Origin: Mesorhabditis belari
Lineage: Eukaryota > Nematoda > Chromadorea > Rhabditida > Rhabditidae
DNA: 64,000 nucleotides
NCBI GenBank assembly: GCA_958450365.1
Contig: CAUEEP010000862.1
Span: 248,001-312,000, forward strand
Direction: 5' to 3'
Part shown: positions 8,946-22,591 of the stretch, in pieces
Numbering within the stretch: the stretch's first letter is position 1
How the letters are laid out: each line of letters starts with the position of its first letter
Program-made: the position numbers and the translations under genes
The notes under the pieces: model-generated
What the model was told of the DNA's origin: nothing
Database searches by the model: none
What the model saw: only the letters and a program-made list of their open reading frames with translations

Positions 8946-11820
8946 CTAAATTCAACTTACAGTAAAAAAAAAGCTCATTAAAATGTGTATTGAAAAAAAG
9001 AGCTGCGGAGAACCCAGGCATAGCTTAGAGATGAAAAACAACAAAAACCCTAACAAAAAGCCCAGCCCCCCCAGATTGCCATTGAATGGATGAGATCTGA
9101 ATGGACCGATCAACTGAATGAAAAAAGAGACCGGTTTGGGCCTTCTCTCTTTCTTTTCTGTGTGAAGATCTCTTTTGATTATCCCGATTCCCCCTTTGAA
9201 TCCATCCGATTTTCTTCTCAAGTGCTTCGATCATCACGTAATCAACGGCGATCACTGGTCAAGGGAAAGCGGGAAAAGCCATAAAGGATTTTACAGAAAT
9301 TTCTCAACCAAGTTTCGGGAACAACTGAATTGCAATGGTCTTAGACTTTTTAGACGGTGAAACTGCTAATTAAATTGATGTGTCTGAGCTGATCACTTTT
9401 GAAAAATGTTTTTACGTAACCTCTATACTATTGAAAGATAAGCTGTGTTCTGTGCAGATATTAATGAAATCATTAATTCATCATTATTGAACTTAATCTC
9501 TATACTATTTCTTACTTACTATTGTATCCCTACTACTGCACCATTGTAACAATACTGTAAAGTCTTTCTTTACAGTGTACTGAAATAAAAGTATCCAGAC
9601 CTCGATAAATTATGGCTTCAATAAAATAGATGAAGCTTTAGATCGAGAACTAGTTTAGCCTGTAAAAGTTGTGCCGATAATAATCATCAAAGGAAAATGG
9701 GTTTAAAGTGTCTTTGAAAACATTATGTAGAACTTGGAAAGCAAAAGCAATACCAAGAATACCACAGAAACAAAGTCGAAAACAAACCGAATGAGTCAAT
9801 TTTCTTCGATAGAACAATTCTTGAATCAGATCGGTGTCCTCCCCCCTTGAGGGTCCCTTTCTTCTCTCAATCGTTCTTCTTCTTTTCACACAAACCGATC
9901 TCTTGTTCTCCCTCGATTCTATTATAAAGCAAGTCCCCTCATTCACGTGTACAAACAATCACGAAAAAGAAGACACAGAAACGAAACGTGAACCTGTAAA
10001 GAATTGGGTTCAATCGAGTGAACCGGGAGCTTTACGAAAAATTCGATGATTCAATTCAAAAGGGTTTCAAGTGACAACTGGCCTTTCATTTTGGTTTGCA
10101 ATCAATAACTGAGTACAACTGCAATTACTTACAATTAGATGTGAACGCGTTTCAGGAACACACTCATGCCACTAGTTCAGTTTGATTCAGAAGACATACT
10201 AGAGGCCTGTTATCAACTCCACATGGCTAAATCTAGTGTTATTTTTTAACCGTTATCTACCAGCAGCTCTTGGGCTAGAGTTAGACTCAGATCAAGCTAG
10301 CCCACTTTCGGAATCGGGTCAGTCAGGTCTAAGTATAGCCCAAATCGGGCCATGGCCTGGACCAGTCTCGGTCAACTGACTGTCAACAAGGCTAGTCTCG
10401 GTTCACAGACTTTTTGAACAATTTAGCATATCCCTGACCATCAAAGGTCTCTCGAACTTCCCAGCGCCTCCACACGTACCGAAGTTTTGCGCCAAATGGG
10501 CAACGACACAGTATACACCAAAATGGTGCGCCCCTTCGAATACGGTCAGTTAAATCTGCACCGGAACAGATTGCCGACGAGAAAGGGAAAGAGTTGTTGT
10601 GTCTCCAAGCAAAAGCTCTAATTTGTGCTATATTTGAGCCATTTTATCCATATTTTGGCTACAAATAATTATCGCGGGGGTATAACTCTCATAAGAGCCC
10701 TTATGCCTTTCCACAGTTTGCACCATTTTCCCCAAAGAAAAACACCACGGCTGAATAGAGTCGATCTGAACTATACCTGATCAACTAGTCCTTAGGCCTA
10801 GCCTATCACATTCATGGCCTCTCGCTTGATGAACAATACAGACTTATGTGGCCAATAACGATACAGACTTATGTGGTCAATATCTTTGTCGCATCGTCTC
10901 CTATTTTGCCTATTTTGAGCTTTTCCCGCTCATCGTCTCCAAGAATCACTCCATTCAAGCGGCGCGATGAAGAAAGAGGAAGAAGAGACAAAAAGAATAG
11001 AAAAGGAAAATGGGTGGCGAATTGAAAAAAGGAGGAGATGGAGATCCCACTCTTTACCCAAAAAAGGAGAAAATCTCCCCAAAACCTTTTTCTTTTTTGG
11101 GGATTTCCTTTAGAAGGGATGCCCCTCCCCCCCTCCCTTCTCCTTCACATCAATGACGGGGCACCCTCTCGACTTTTTTCAAAAAAGACCCCTCTTTTGA
11201 GTCATTTTGGAGAAAAGCCGACTCAAACTCAGTCTTTTTATTCTATTCATTGAGACTAAGCAAATTTCTTTGAAGTTTGCATGCAAATTTTAAAATTGGT
11301 AAAGATACTGTAAAAGTATTCAGCAACAAGACTGATCACTTTCAGGTCAGAGGCAGAAATAAATGTGTGTCAGGGTAAAATGCTGAATACTTTTTAGCGA
11401 GTCAGTACTGCAGCTTTGCATTGAGTTTTGTATACTGTAATGAGTAGTGAGACAGAGTGTAAAAGTTTAAGATTGGACTTTATATTATAGTTAAGAGTTG
11501 GAAAAGGCTTCAACCTAGCGAAAATGCATTTCGAGATAAAGCCAACGTCTGACTATACTATCATAGACCAGAATGGTGTTGATCAGCTTGAGACATCATA
11601 ATTAAAATTTTAATTTTAATGGAGTTAACACAAAAACTGCCAAATGTTGAGTCCATCAATATCACTGACTCCTTTCCTCAAAACTGTCTTCATTCATTTC
11701 ATAGCTCAAATAAAAAAGCTCACCTCTTGTTCCATCCTTTGACTAATCCACAGCTAATGCTTCCCACTATTCTAGCATCACAACCCAGTCATTCCTATTC
11801 TGCTCATCATAACTAATTTC
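8946..11820. other. Gene-free upstream region of the MBL-fold gene
   Basis: No exon chain with coherent splicing could be built on either strand. Open frames here are short and overlap C/T-rich tracts. Visible features are a 22-bp tandem duplication (ACAGACTTATGTGG.CAATA) at 10836-10882, a TCTATTATAAAGCAAG stretch near 9916-9932, and a hairpin of AAGGAGAAAATCTCCCC with its mirror near 11063-11115. It presumably contains the promoter of the gene starting at 8945. Confidence 0.4.
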
Positions 11821-12420
11821 ACCTTTTCCACCTTTTCCTCCGCTCTCAAAACTCCGAATTCCTCTGTCTCGCTTCTTCCTTTTCGGCCTTCTCGAGTCTC
11901 ACCCCTTCGTTGGCCCTCTTTTCAGTGAATCCCCCTATTAATTCCCCAGATCGCACTTCTTAGCCGGGGCGTGTTCTCAAATTTTCCCCTTCTTCTCTAT
12001 ATGGAGCTGCTTCTACATCTCCATCTCCTTTTCTCTCTGCCCCTCTCACTTCATTTCCTGTGTGTTTATGTGTATGCTTGGTCGTCTCGCTTCGCTTCCA
12101 ATTTTCTCGTCGTCCATCTCCCCTTTCTTTTCAATGCAGCCCCTTTTTTGGGGAATCGATCGTTGTGGGCCCTCATCGAGGCCCGTCCCCCCTTTTCCTG
12201 TCCTCTATTTCCTCCCGGTCTATCCATCTTGTTCTCCCCCATCTTTTTCCCTGCCCTGAGGGCCCCCTTCAGCACCCTCGATGGGCCCACCAAAGAGAGA
12301 ACAACACAACACACCGGCTCTCTCCTTTCCCGCCTCGTGCTCAGCAACCGGTAGTTTCTTTTCGTTTTTTGTGCCACTCTCTTTGTCTATCCCTTAAATT
12401 TGTTAATTCGGTTAATTAGT
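11820..12420. other. Pyrimidine-rich block, no gene supported
   Basis: The plus strand is strikingly C+T-rich over about 500 bp, with runs such as CCCCTTTTCCTGTCCTC. It contains an inverted pair, GGGCCCTCATCGAGG near 12168 and CCTCGATGGGCCC near 12277. Long open frames arise on both strands from this bias. None has a splice chain or a recognisable domain. It could be a promoter or enhancer area; this is inference only. Confidence 0.35.
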
Positions 12421-15400
12421 TGAGTTGGTGTGTTGAAAATTTCTTGAAAACTATGACTTTCTCATCGCTTACTGAAGCTAGCTGCAATCTTAGAGACTGG
12501 GTTTAAATTCCAAGTTTAAGTTCCAACTTTGGGTTTAAATTTTGAGGATCTAGAAGATACTTTGTATATTTAATAGTGATCTCTTGGTTTTTAGACTTTT
12601 TCACCTTAAAGCAAATCGTCTTAAAACCCAAAGTGACCTGTATGTCTTTTTGACGTTTCCGAGAAATGGGTTTCAATTTTAGCAGCTTAAATTTAATTTA
12701 ATATATGTCTCTCCGTAGATTCATAGCTTATCATAATAAAAAGTCAATTTAGTTTTGGAGAGTTTTTATCACCTATTAATTGTGCTTTTATTAAGCACTT
12801 TTGGCAAAACCTTTAAATTAATCGGAAACGTGTTTCAAGTTGCACCGCTCGACTTTGAATTGAGCTCTTTCATAATCACAAATAGAAGATGTTTAAAAAC
12901 ACTGCTTATACTATCCAATAACAATAGCTTTTTCACAGTTGGTCCGCTAGTTATTGGATCCATTCCCCCCGTTTTCCAATTTCTCATCTATAGAGTAAAG
13001 AGCAAATGGGGTGGAATTTTCTAAGGGTAGAGGGGTCCTGGGTGAGGGGGAGACTCCCCCTTTCCCCGCTTTTTTTCCAATACTTTGGTCCATTCTCATT
13101 TCATTGGGTTGCTTTTGGGATTAGTCACATTTTGGGCTTTTTCGCAAATTCTCTACCACCAACCAACCAACAGCCATCATTTCCTATCACAAAACTCTCC
13201 TCCTTTTTTCTCATTAGTATTTTCGCCCTCGTTTCTTTTTCGTCTTCTTCTAAAATCATTTTCTGGAGCTAGTTCCGCAATGTTTTATATCCGAAATTTG
13301 CTTAACCTGTCAAAATGCGCTGAAATTGACATACCTATTTAAGATTTTGATCCAAACTTTAAAACTAGCTCGGTATTTGAGTCACATGTCTACCCAAGAA
13401 TATAATTACGAAAGGAAAAGTTAGCATTAGCACTCGGCATAATGTGTTCAACACACATTAAAACCCATTAAAAAAGTTTGATCTGATAATTTTTCAAAAC
13501 AACAAATCACTTCGATTTGCATTGATTTCGAATTCATTTCCAATTCTGTTTTGCCAAAAACAAAAAAAAAGAATGTATGAGCACCGATTTTTTGACTAAA
13601 CAAACACTTTCGGTGAAAAGGGTTGAAGAAGGGATTGGAATTGAAAATAAATACACACAAAAGAGCAAAATTGGCCTCAGCCTCACACGTGTTGTTGTTC
13701 TTCTTCTTCTTTTGTCCTTTCCTTTCCCCCTTTTGATATCTCTTTTTGATTTGGCCAATGAAAGTGTGAAAAATCTTCTCCTCCTCCTCTATCTTTCCCA
13801 GCATTAACAATTGTGGCTGTCTTTGTGTCTTTTTTCACTTTCTTCCCCTTTTTTTGAAATCTTCCATCCACCATCGCTTTCATTTTGCCTCCACCAAAAC
13901 ACCAGATTTTGGTTGAATTCACATCTGATACACACAAAGTTTGGCTCTTAACTATTGTGATTAAAATTGTTGTTTTGTAATATTTAAATGGATTAAAAGT
14001 ACTTTTCAACCCGTTCTTGAGTTATTTGAATCTTTATGCTTCAATCTAATGAGTGGTAGGTACGAACTGAGTACACCAGTTCCGCTGCGGTATATCCCAC
14101 TAACTTTTACCATGAGAACTTTTTGGTACTACTGCTTTCAAACTTTTCCCCTGATGAACTATTTAGTCTAAAACTGACGTTGGTTAACATGAAAAGTAGA
14201 ACAAGATTATTTTTCAATCGTCTAAATTCTTATGTTTCAAATTATTTAGCACTAGGCCCAAACTGGCTGCAGCAGCTTTGCTTCGGACCGATTGTTAACT
14301 GCAAAGGTGGCAAATTTTTGAAATTTTTGCAGTTTTTTGAAACTATCCTCCAAAATTGGACTTGGACTATTTATGACACCGAACAATGTCTACAAACTCC
14401 CCTCCCCCTCTTACAACATGTATCACTCTACTTTCCTCAATGATCATCACAATGAGTGAAAGAAAACCATCGATGCCCTCTCATTCATCCATTGACACCC
14501 CTTTTCCCTCATTTTTCTTTCTTCCCCCTTTTTTTTCACCTCACCGATTGGCCCAATCTCTATTGGGTTTTGTGTGTTCTTGGTGGTTGGAAAGTGCAGG
14601 GGAAAAGGATCCATGAAATAGCAAAAAGAAAGAAAGAAAAAAAAACCGCGCGCCACACTTCGATCGCTTTTTGGTGAAAAGCGAAAGAAAGGCACAGAGA
14701 AATGGGCGAATGCGGGTCCCCGGTGAATTGACGTGAAGAATTCGACTTCTCCCCCACACCTCCACTTCGCGACCCCCGTTTCGATTTTGATATTTTCGTT
14801 TCATTTTTAATGTTTACCCTTTCTTCTATTCTTGCACGGCTTAATTTTCAAAGATTAATGCAAATCTTTGTACTCGGATAAATAGGAATTTCCCCAAACC
14901 TAGCAAAACCATATCTAACCCGGGACTAGAACTTGCTCAAGCAAGATATTCAGCTATATTACAGATATTCAGTTAATAAAACTTTTCCAAAATAATTTAA
15001 AAGACTATTTTGATCATTTCGTTTCTTTTCAATGTTTACCTTTTCTTCTATTATACCGTTACTCATTTTAACTTTTAGTGCCTCTGAATTGTTCTGTTAA
15101 AATGTTTTACTTTGAAAACACCTTTTTCCTATTCACAAAACTTCTAAATACTAAGCCTTTCTAATAATTTTGTTTGAAAAATTCCTCTCCTCTTTTCCCA
15201 ATACCTCAATTTTCTTTCAGCGGTCGGCTACCTGCCGAGTTACCCAATAAATTAAGCAAAAGTGCCTGTAGATCGACCTTTTTTTTGACTAATTTGAAGC
15301 AATTTTCAAAACTTTGAATCGAAAGGCAAAATATTAAACTTCCAGCGTTTCTGGTTTACATGATCAAATCAGTGTTTCATTTTAATCGCCTTGTGAACAC

Positions 15401-16619
15401 GATGTGATCAGCTAATCGTCGGCTATTCAAGTTTAAAATCGCAAGCAAGTCAAATTGGTTTCATTGCTAAAATTTGAACTATTCGACCATTCATCCCACA
15501 AAAGCCTGAATATCTTTGAAAGTATTCTCACTTTCCAAGGCTTCCCAATATATTCTCCTATTTCCTCTCTCGAATTGACCACTCTTGTGAATTTGTGAAT
15601 CTGCAAAGAACGTTCCCCTCCCACATTCTTTTTTTCATTCTATGTATCTTCCCGGTGATCTTTCCGTGATTTGAATGGGATTTGTCTCTTCTTTTAAAAA
15701 AGAAATCGAAGGAAAGCATGTGTTTCACATCAAACCATTCTCATTCTCCCCGCTCTTCCATCCCCTTTATCTTCCATTTTCCCGCACTCTTTCTCCTCTC
15801 GATGATCAAAAGTTTTTTCCTGGCTTCACGCCGAAATTTTATTCGCCCCCAAATCATTTTGAGTTCGCTTTTTGAGTTTTTGACCGTTCGAGTAGCACTA
15901 AAGTCTTTTAGAACTGCACATTTCCTCATAGTGAATGGGAAATCTTTCAAAGCTAATAAGCTTACTCAATTTGTTGAGAGTCAATCATTTCATCACCAAG
16001 AGCTGAATAAAAAACTGCAAAAACTATTCAGAAAACTTTTTTATGCCTCAAGCTACTAATTCCTAGAAGTACCTTTTTGATTTTCTGAAGTTTTGAAAGT
16101 TAGTTGCAAAATTAACGACTTCAAACAGTTAGGGAGTACGGTAATCGTTCGTGATTATAAAAAAATTGGTTCATTTCACTACGCACAATAATTTTCAACT
16201 CTAATCTTTCTCAATGAAAAGCCCTCCACAACTTTTCCCTATTCCCAACATCACGTGGAACCGAATCGGACGGTCAACGTTTGTGCATGTTTGTGAAAAA
16301 GAGAACATGGGAAAGGGAAAAGGGTCACCAAATCCAAATGGCCATGTTTGACTGACTGACAGATTTGAAATGATTCAGTGAGAAAAAAAGGCATTTGACC
16401 AATGACCAACCAAAACATGTTTGGAGAATTGGCACTCTAATAAGAAGAAATGAGGAAATTTTTGACTTTTCCCTTTTTGACCTTATTGCTCTCCAAAATC
16501 AATTCACCTGCCAGTCTTTTAGTTCTCCCGAGCTTTCATATACAATTCAAGCTTTCAATTTGTCTACTTTAAAACCCAAGCTTGAATAAAAGTCCACGAC
16601 TAGACTTGTTTTCAAACTA

Positions 16620-16665
16620 TTAGGCTGCTCAGAAAGTCTTTTCGTTTCTTTTCGTACTTCCGTGC
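16620..16665. mobile_element. Family A element, left terminus only
   Basis: TTAGGCTGCTCAGAAAGTCT followed by TTTCGT..CTTTTCGTACTTCCG matches the left end of complete copies such as 57924-58162. No right end follows. Confidence 0.55.
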
Positions 16666-17085
16666 CTTTGGCTTCTACCTATTTCTTCAACTCCAACTTC
16701 AAAGCTACTCTTTGAATATTTCATTCAGTCTACTTGAACTTGTTGCCCAGTCTCAAAATTTGTGGTTCAAGAATAGAATGTCATTTTTATGAGGAAAACA
16801 ATGACCGTTTTCGTTTTTAGTTTCAGACTCATATGGTTGATTACTCCTATACACAGAGTGGCAATGAAAGATGCACGGCCAAACTAGTACCGTTTAACTT
16901 GAAACCTACCATCACTGGAGGGAATTCAAAGACGGCAGTGAAACTTATTATGGGGAAAGGCTCATGGGATAAATGAATAGTTTGCCCGTCAACACAAAGC
17001 AGTAATAGTTAGTACCATTTTGTTTTCCTTATCAAAAGCTTATAAGCAAATTTTAAGCCAAAATGATCTTCTTGATGTACTTTAT

Positions 17086-17128
17086 GCGATCAAAGAACGG
17101 AAACGCCCTTTCTGGTGCACTCAATGCA
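17086..17128. repeat. Family B element remnant
   Basis: CAAAGAACGGAAACGCCC followed by TTTCTGGTGCACTCAA resembles one arm of the family B palindromes. Confidence 0.35.
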
Positions 17129-17879
17129 ACATTTTTTATGCATTTTTGCAAAATTGTTATTTTATTCATTAAATCTTCAACTTGTTTTGGTACCGCCAAA
17201 GGCCTTCCTATTCTCGAGAACCTTAGCTATTCTCCGACCAATCTCAGATGATCGTTCCCGATTTTTGCAAATTTCCCACCCTCTCCATCATTTTCCGCCT
17301 CAAATTCTTTCACTCTCTCTCGATCCATTTTGTATGTATAGGAGGGTGAGTGGGGAATAGGCAAAAAAGGGGAATCGATACTCCCATCCATCCATCCATT
17401 TCACCCCCTTTTTCCCCTTTCATCTCCCCTTTCTCTTCTTCGTGTTTTTGTGCACAAATTTGGTTTGTCGGGTCTCTCTTTTCACTTCAATGGACAGCGA
17501 ACTGTTTCCACAATCATTCACATCATCCTCTTTTTGATTGATGAGTTGAAATTGTTCCTCCAATCATCCAAATTTTGATCTTTTGCTTTGATTTTAAACC
17601 GGAACGTTTTGTTTTATCATTGTGGAAAATTCTTTTTACTAGTTTTTAAGCTAAGAAATGTAATGATTAACTGAGCTAAAAAGCTCGTCCCTGCTAAGGC
17701 TTGAAACACAGCTTTATCCTTTTGGGCCTGTTGGTTGGGTTGACCGACAAGCTTTTAAGGTACATATTTTTACTTGGCTAGTTGTTTTGTTTGATTAGTT
17801 AGACACAGACTAATGTTTAGTGCTAAACTCTGGCCTTGTAAAGATTGTAACTTTAAAATTTCAACTTCTTTTTTATATA

Positions 17880-18155
17880 GGGTGGCGCAAAAGTTCTTGA
17901 ACTGTTTTTGGACGCAATCAAAGAATCGTCCGACTAATGCATATTTCTCAAAGCTACTGATGAATTCAGAAAATTAAAGTATTTCACTTTCTACTTCAGA
18001 AAATTCATTTTCGCAACAAAATTTAAACTTGAATTACTTGGGTAAAAATACTTGAATTTCCTGAATTTAATGTTATTTCGGATAAATATTCTTCTGGATC
18101 ACTTCTAAAAAGGCCACCCAAAAACTGTCCGAGAACTTTTGCGGCCACCCTTTAG
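17880..18155. mobile_element. Non-autonomous TIR element with GGGTGGCGCAAAAGTTCT ends
   Basis: The left end GGGTGGCGCAAAAGTTCTTG is mirrored at the right by GAGAACTTTTGCGGCCACCC. The arms extend about 35 bp, including CTGTTTTTGG / CCAAAAACTG. It is about 275 bp with an A+T-rich interior and no coding capacity. Confidence 0.65.
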
Positions 18156-18323
18156 ATCTTTCTTTTTTCCCTTCGAAGCAAGCCTTGTTTAAGCCTTTCT
18201 ATGGAAACGATGGCACAAATCACTTGTGAAATCCGCTTCGTTCTTGCAAATTTCTTTTATAGCCTGCAAATGCTGATGCTTTTTAAACTTGAGAAATCGA
18301 AAAGATAGGCCAGGGAAATACAT

Positions 18324-18372
18324 TGCGCTCAAAAAATGTAAAATTCCTTTTCTGGTGCACTCAACTCTTTTC
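18324..18372. repeat. Family B element remnant
   Basis: GCGCTCAAAAAATGTAAAA followed by TTCTGGTGCACTCAA corresponds to the left arm of the family B palindromes. The right arm is absent. Confidence 0.4.
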
Positions 18373-21300
18373 ATTCTCACGGCACCCAATGTTTCATATT
18401 TTTTCAATGCAAATTCTCAATGATATTATTATTCAACGTTGTCCTATCCCCTTGCAAATATTGAAACCTCAAAATTTCTACCTTCTCCGAACTAATCATT
18501 TCAATCTTTTTCTCACTAATTCTTTTTCCAAATAAGTGCTATCAGTGGCCGAAAACAAGATGTTCTTCTTCCCGCTCTCTTTTCCCCAAGATTTCCCTCC
18601 CGTTTTCCTTATCAATTCCCCCTCTTTCCCCCTTTTTTCATTTCCTTTTGTATGTATTGATCCGGCCCATCTGAGCCCTTCTCATCCTCTGGATCAACCA
18701 GCCGACTTTTTTTGCTGAACTTAAATTTGATCTGCTTTGGTAGTTGTTCTATTTGGAAGAATAATCTTATATGCTAATTTTGTAAAGAAAGATGTTAGAG
18801 CTAAAGTTTGCCAGCCTTGGAAGCCGTATTTCAAAGTAAGTGGGACTTAAAAACAGTTTTGAAGTTTACAATTTTGAGTTTATCCTTTGACTTTTGATAT
18901 ATAATTTCGATATTTTTGTAGGACTGATATTTACCCAGTTTCCTCACAGCTCTCCCCGCCTTTCAACACCTTTTGAAAATCCTATTTTTCAAACCTTTGG
19001 AAAAGTCATTTTTATATTTCTCCTTCGATCAATTCCGAAAATATTGGAATTCTACCAGCTTTTATAGCTGAAAAGTCAAAAAACGCCCCTTTTTGTGCTT
19101 CGTATTTACCATAAAGGTCACAAAGAATAGCAACGAAAAAAAATTTTTCCCAGATGAGTCAAGAATATAAAATTTTGGAAAAATTTGAAAATTCCTGAAA
19201 TATTTCATTTGTAAAAGGCAAAATATAGTTTGACCTTGAAGCGGAGAGATATTTTTCGAGCCCATTTTTCAAGTTTCGCTTCTAATTTTTCGTTTACTAG
19301 TGCAATTTTAAACTTATTTTTTATACCTTACAAACTCGTATTTTGGATTGATCTAAATTCGTCACTTCTATTGGTTTTTTGATTTTTAAAAAATCTCATC
19401 TTTCCAGACAAAAACGTGGGATTTGATAAGGCTGATTCTGAATCTTTCTTTGTGGTTTTGAGCGTTGGCTGACAATGAGACTAAAGATGAAACTCGAATC
19501 ATTTCTCATTACTGAAAAGTGTTTTTTTTTCAATTCTAACATGGCCGTCAATTAAATTTCTATTCTTTTACAACTAGCTGAATACATTGAATTTCAAATT
19601 TTTCAGTGTCACAAAAGTTTTAAAAACTTTGCTACCTAATTCATGAACTAGCTCGTAGATCTTCCATTTGACCATAAATTTCCAGTCATTCCAAAATTAG
19701 CACCTCTAAAATTACCGCCAATAAATCCCAAAATATATCCAATTATAGCTAAATTAGTGCCTGAACAGAGTCAAAAAACTCCCACATGTCCAAATCTAAA
19801 ATCGAGAAAAAACCCAAAATGACGACAACCGCAGAAAAACCAAAAATTCCAGGGTGAATACCTGGGAAAATCCGGGAGAATTCGCCAGTTCAAGAAGTAA
19901 ACTTCACGAAAAATCCCCAAAAATGGACCTCCGGGTCGAATTTCACGTGTTTTCCCCTCCCTCCCGTCGGCTTTTCTCGAGTTTTGTTGGTTTTTCTTTT
20001 TCCTTTTCTCTTTTTCATGACTCCACCTACATCAACCCCCAAATATATCCACTCTCTTGGAAAAGGCAACAAAAACCGCCCACACTTTAGGTTTTTTTGG
20101 GGGAAATTTTGACTTGCTAGTAGTTTATTTGTCCCTTTGGCTATTCTTATTCAATTTTCCAATTCACAAGTCAGCCAAGTTACGCTTAATCCGAGCAATT
20201 TTTTCTGCGAAAAGAGTTTAATTACGCGCTCGACGTTTTCTTTCCTGTTGAACAACTTGAAACTTTTGTTTTGGAAAGCTAACCCTTATTGACTCTCTAC
20301 TGTTTGAAAAGTGAATCAAAGTATATATGTTTCACTGTCTCACTATCTCACTATTTCACTGTTCACTGTCTTGAATGTCTCCTTATTTTCTTTGCTGATC
20401 AATAATAGGTTGGTTCTTCGGTGTCGGTTCTCTTTAGCAATTAAGTATTTTTGAAAATCTCTTAACTTGTTTCCAAAATTTCTATGTAAATTTGAAGCTT
20501 TACTTTCAACGGAGTACCCAAAACCTTTTCTTTGTTTTTTTCTTTTTACTCCGACTGTCAATTGAAATTAGCGTCTAATGGTGAAAAGCGGTAGTTCCTG
20601 AAATTTTCCCGGGCAAATGTTTTTTTGAGAAAAAGCGCCAGATCTCTGCTTTACAAAGGAAATGATAACTAAACATTTTTATTGGACTTTTTTGGATCAT
20701 TGTGCTTATCTCTATGCATTTTGCGTTCATGAACTCTTGCAAATTTAAAAGTTTCAACCTAAACGCCTTCACTTAATGGGAAATATTAGCAGTGCTGGTA
20801 GATACTGGGCGAATTTTCAAAAATTTTAACTCACCCAAAACGACATAGCTCTAAATGAAGCAATTGCTAACACTTTTATAATGACTTATTATCGTTTCTT
20901 TGAGATTTTTTTTGGACTTAAAAGGTTCAAAGGGGCAAGTTTCAACTTGAACATCTTCACTCATAAAAGAAAATTAATAATTGACATGCGAGAAATCATG
21001 AAATCTCTAATGATTCAAGTTGCTATGAACTGTAAAAAATCTAGTGCGAAGAATTAATTTCTTAACACATTTGCGACGGCAGCATTTTTGGTTTACAGTC
21101 GTTAACTGTTTTACTGATAATTTGGTGTAAATTCAAAGATAATCCAAACTATTCTAGTCATTCAATAGCCCTGAATCTCCTCTTGAAAACTAGTACAAAG
21201 TTATGGAGAACTTTCTGCGAAACCAATAACAAAAGTCCTTAAAAACTTAACACCAAAAATAATCGTCATTAGTACGTTCCACCGATGGGCCTGATCGTCG

Positions 21301-22437
21301 TGAGTATGTTAAAAAATTAATTATTAGCTAAAGTTAACCTTTCATATTTTGTGAAACTGCTTTACTGTAGGTTTTCTGTTTTCATTCATGTACTTCTGAC
21401 TAACTGAAGCTTCTATTTTTTTTTATTAAAAATATTCACAATTTAAAAATTAGCCTCATAATTCCTGCAAACTTTGATAAAATCGCAAGCCCTCGCGAAA
21501 ATTCCATGCATTCCGTGGATCTTTTCCCCAATAAACAAGGCACTGATTTGCTCCCGTATTCCCTCAGAAAACACGAGTTTCTTTTTAGAGCAAAAGGCTG
21601 AATGGCCAGTTTACGAGTCACTTGCTTTCCCCCCAAATTTCCCCTTTTTCTCCAAAATTCCCTTATCTCCTATCGAATGGAAAATTTGCTCTTTTACCCC
21701 AAAAGAAAAACTTTTATCTCCATTCTCAAAAGCCCATTTTTTCAGCTTTTCCCACCAAGCTTCTGTTCGATTGACGTGATTTTTACTGATTTCATGATTT
21801 TTACGAGCTTTTGCAAGTAAAATTTACAATTCTCAGGCATTCATTTGGATTTTAGAGATTTTATGAACGGAGTGCTTTGTGATTGAGACACTCTCAGCCT
21901 ATTTTAAAGGAATTTTGTTGAAAATTTTTTTTTTTTTGAAGTTAGTAAACTAGGTTATTCCACCATATCTTTGATACATTTGCTGACCAGGAAACTGTTT
22001 TGTACGGTAGGAATCGTCTTTGAAGCGGATCCAAAAAATCTTCCATCGAATTCTTGGAACTCATGTTCTTGACATTTTCTTTGAAACATTCTTTTTTAAT
22101 TGTTGATTTTGACTATCTAGAACTCACGGAATTTACCGTTTTGGTTAAATTGGGATAAAGGATCATTAAAAATAATCTAAATAGTTATTTTTGCTTTAAT
22201 TTGGATGCAATGTAGTTTTTCTAACATTGTAAAACCTTTGATTGCTAAAATGTTCTCCTATTACAAATTGTCTTACGTGAAACATTCATTTTTCAGCAAA
22301 TGCCCACACTCTTTTTTAAAGCAAATCTTCATTACGTACTTGTTTTATTTTAATTTCCCTTTATCATTTTGTTTTCATTCATGTTTTCCATTCACATTCC
22401 ATTTCCTCATTTACCTGTTCAATTCTCCATTTCCAGA

Positions 22438-22591
22438 GCCTCATCTTCTACCAACATCCGGCTCTCTCATTTCACATCAATTTCTCCCAACCAATTCTCC
22501 ATCAATTCATCAATATTTCTTTTCTGAATGAGAGGGATTGGTGGTTGATCTTCTTTTCCGTTTTTTTTACTTTCGTTAAACGGGCAACGGA
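22438..22591 (+). promoter_or_regulatory. egl-8: Probable 5' UTR of egl-8 with a splice or trans-splice acceptor
   Basis: TTCTCCATTTCCAG ends at 22437 and is the nearest good acceptor upstream of the ATG at 22592. The downstream leader has an in-frame stop (TGA in CTGAATGAG) before the start codon. It could accept a spliced leader or an upstream untranslated exon. Confidence 0.35.

Larger units (their letters stand above)
12421..22591. other. Long gene-free region upstream of egl-8 with recurrent C/T-rich tracts
   Basis: About 10 kb without a defensible exon. C/T-rich stretches of 100-250 bp recur near 13000, 13700, 14450, 15720, 17230-17560, 18560, 19950, 21620 and 22330. A (CATC)n run lies at 17383-17402. 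Transposon remnants are at 16620-16665, 17086-17128, 17880-18155 and 18324-18372. The open frames in it have no homology I recognise. Its position suggests it holds the 5' regulatory region, and perhaps untranslated exons, of egl-8. Confidence 0.4.

Noticed and set aside
9834..10049. Plus-strand open frame with a hydrophobic start, apparently a secreted peptide
   Set aside because: It begins with GTG, not ATG, lies in C/T-rich DNA, and has no splice partner, TATA box at a suitable distance or recognisable domain.
11971..12419. Overlapping long open frames on both strands
   Set aside because: They come from strong pyrimidine bias. The translations are low-complexity Leu/Pro/Ser/Phe, and no splice chain supports them.
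15682..16059. 125-codon open frame MSLLLKKKS...
   Set aside because: A single frame in A+T-rich sequence with unremarkable codon use, no domain and no splice support. Probably chance.
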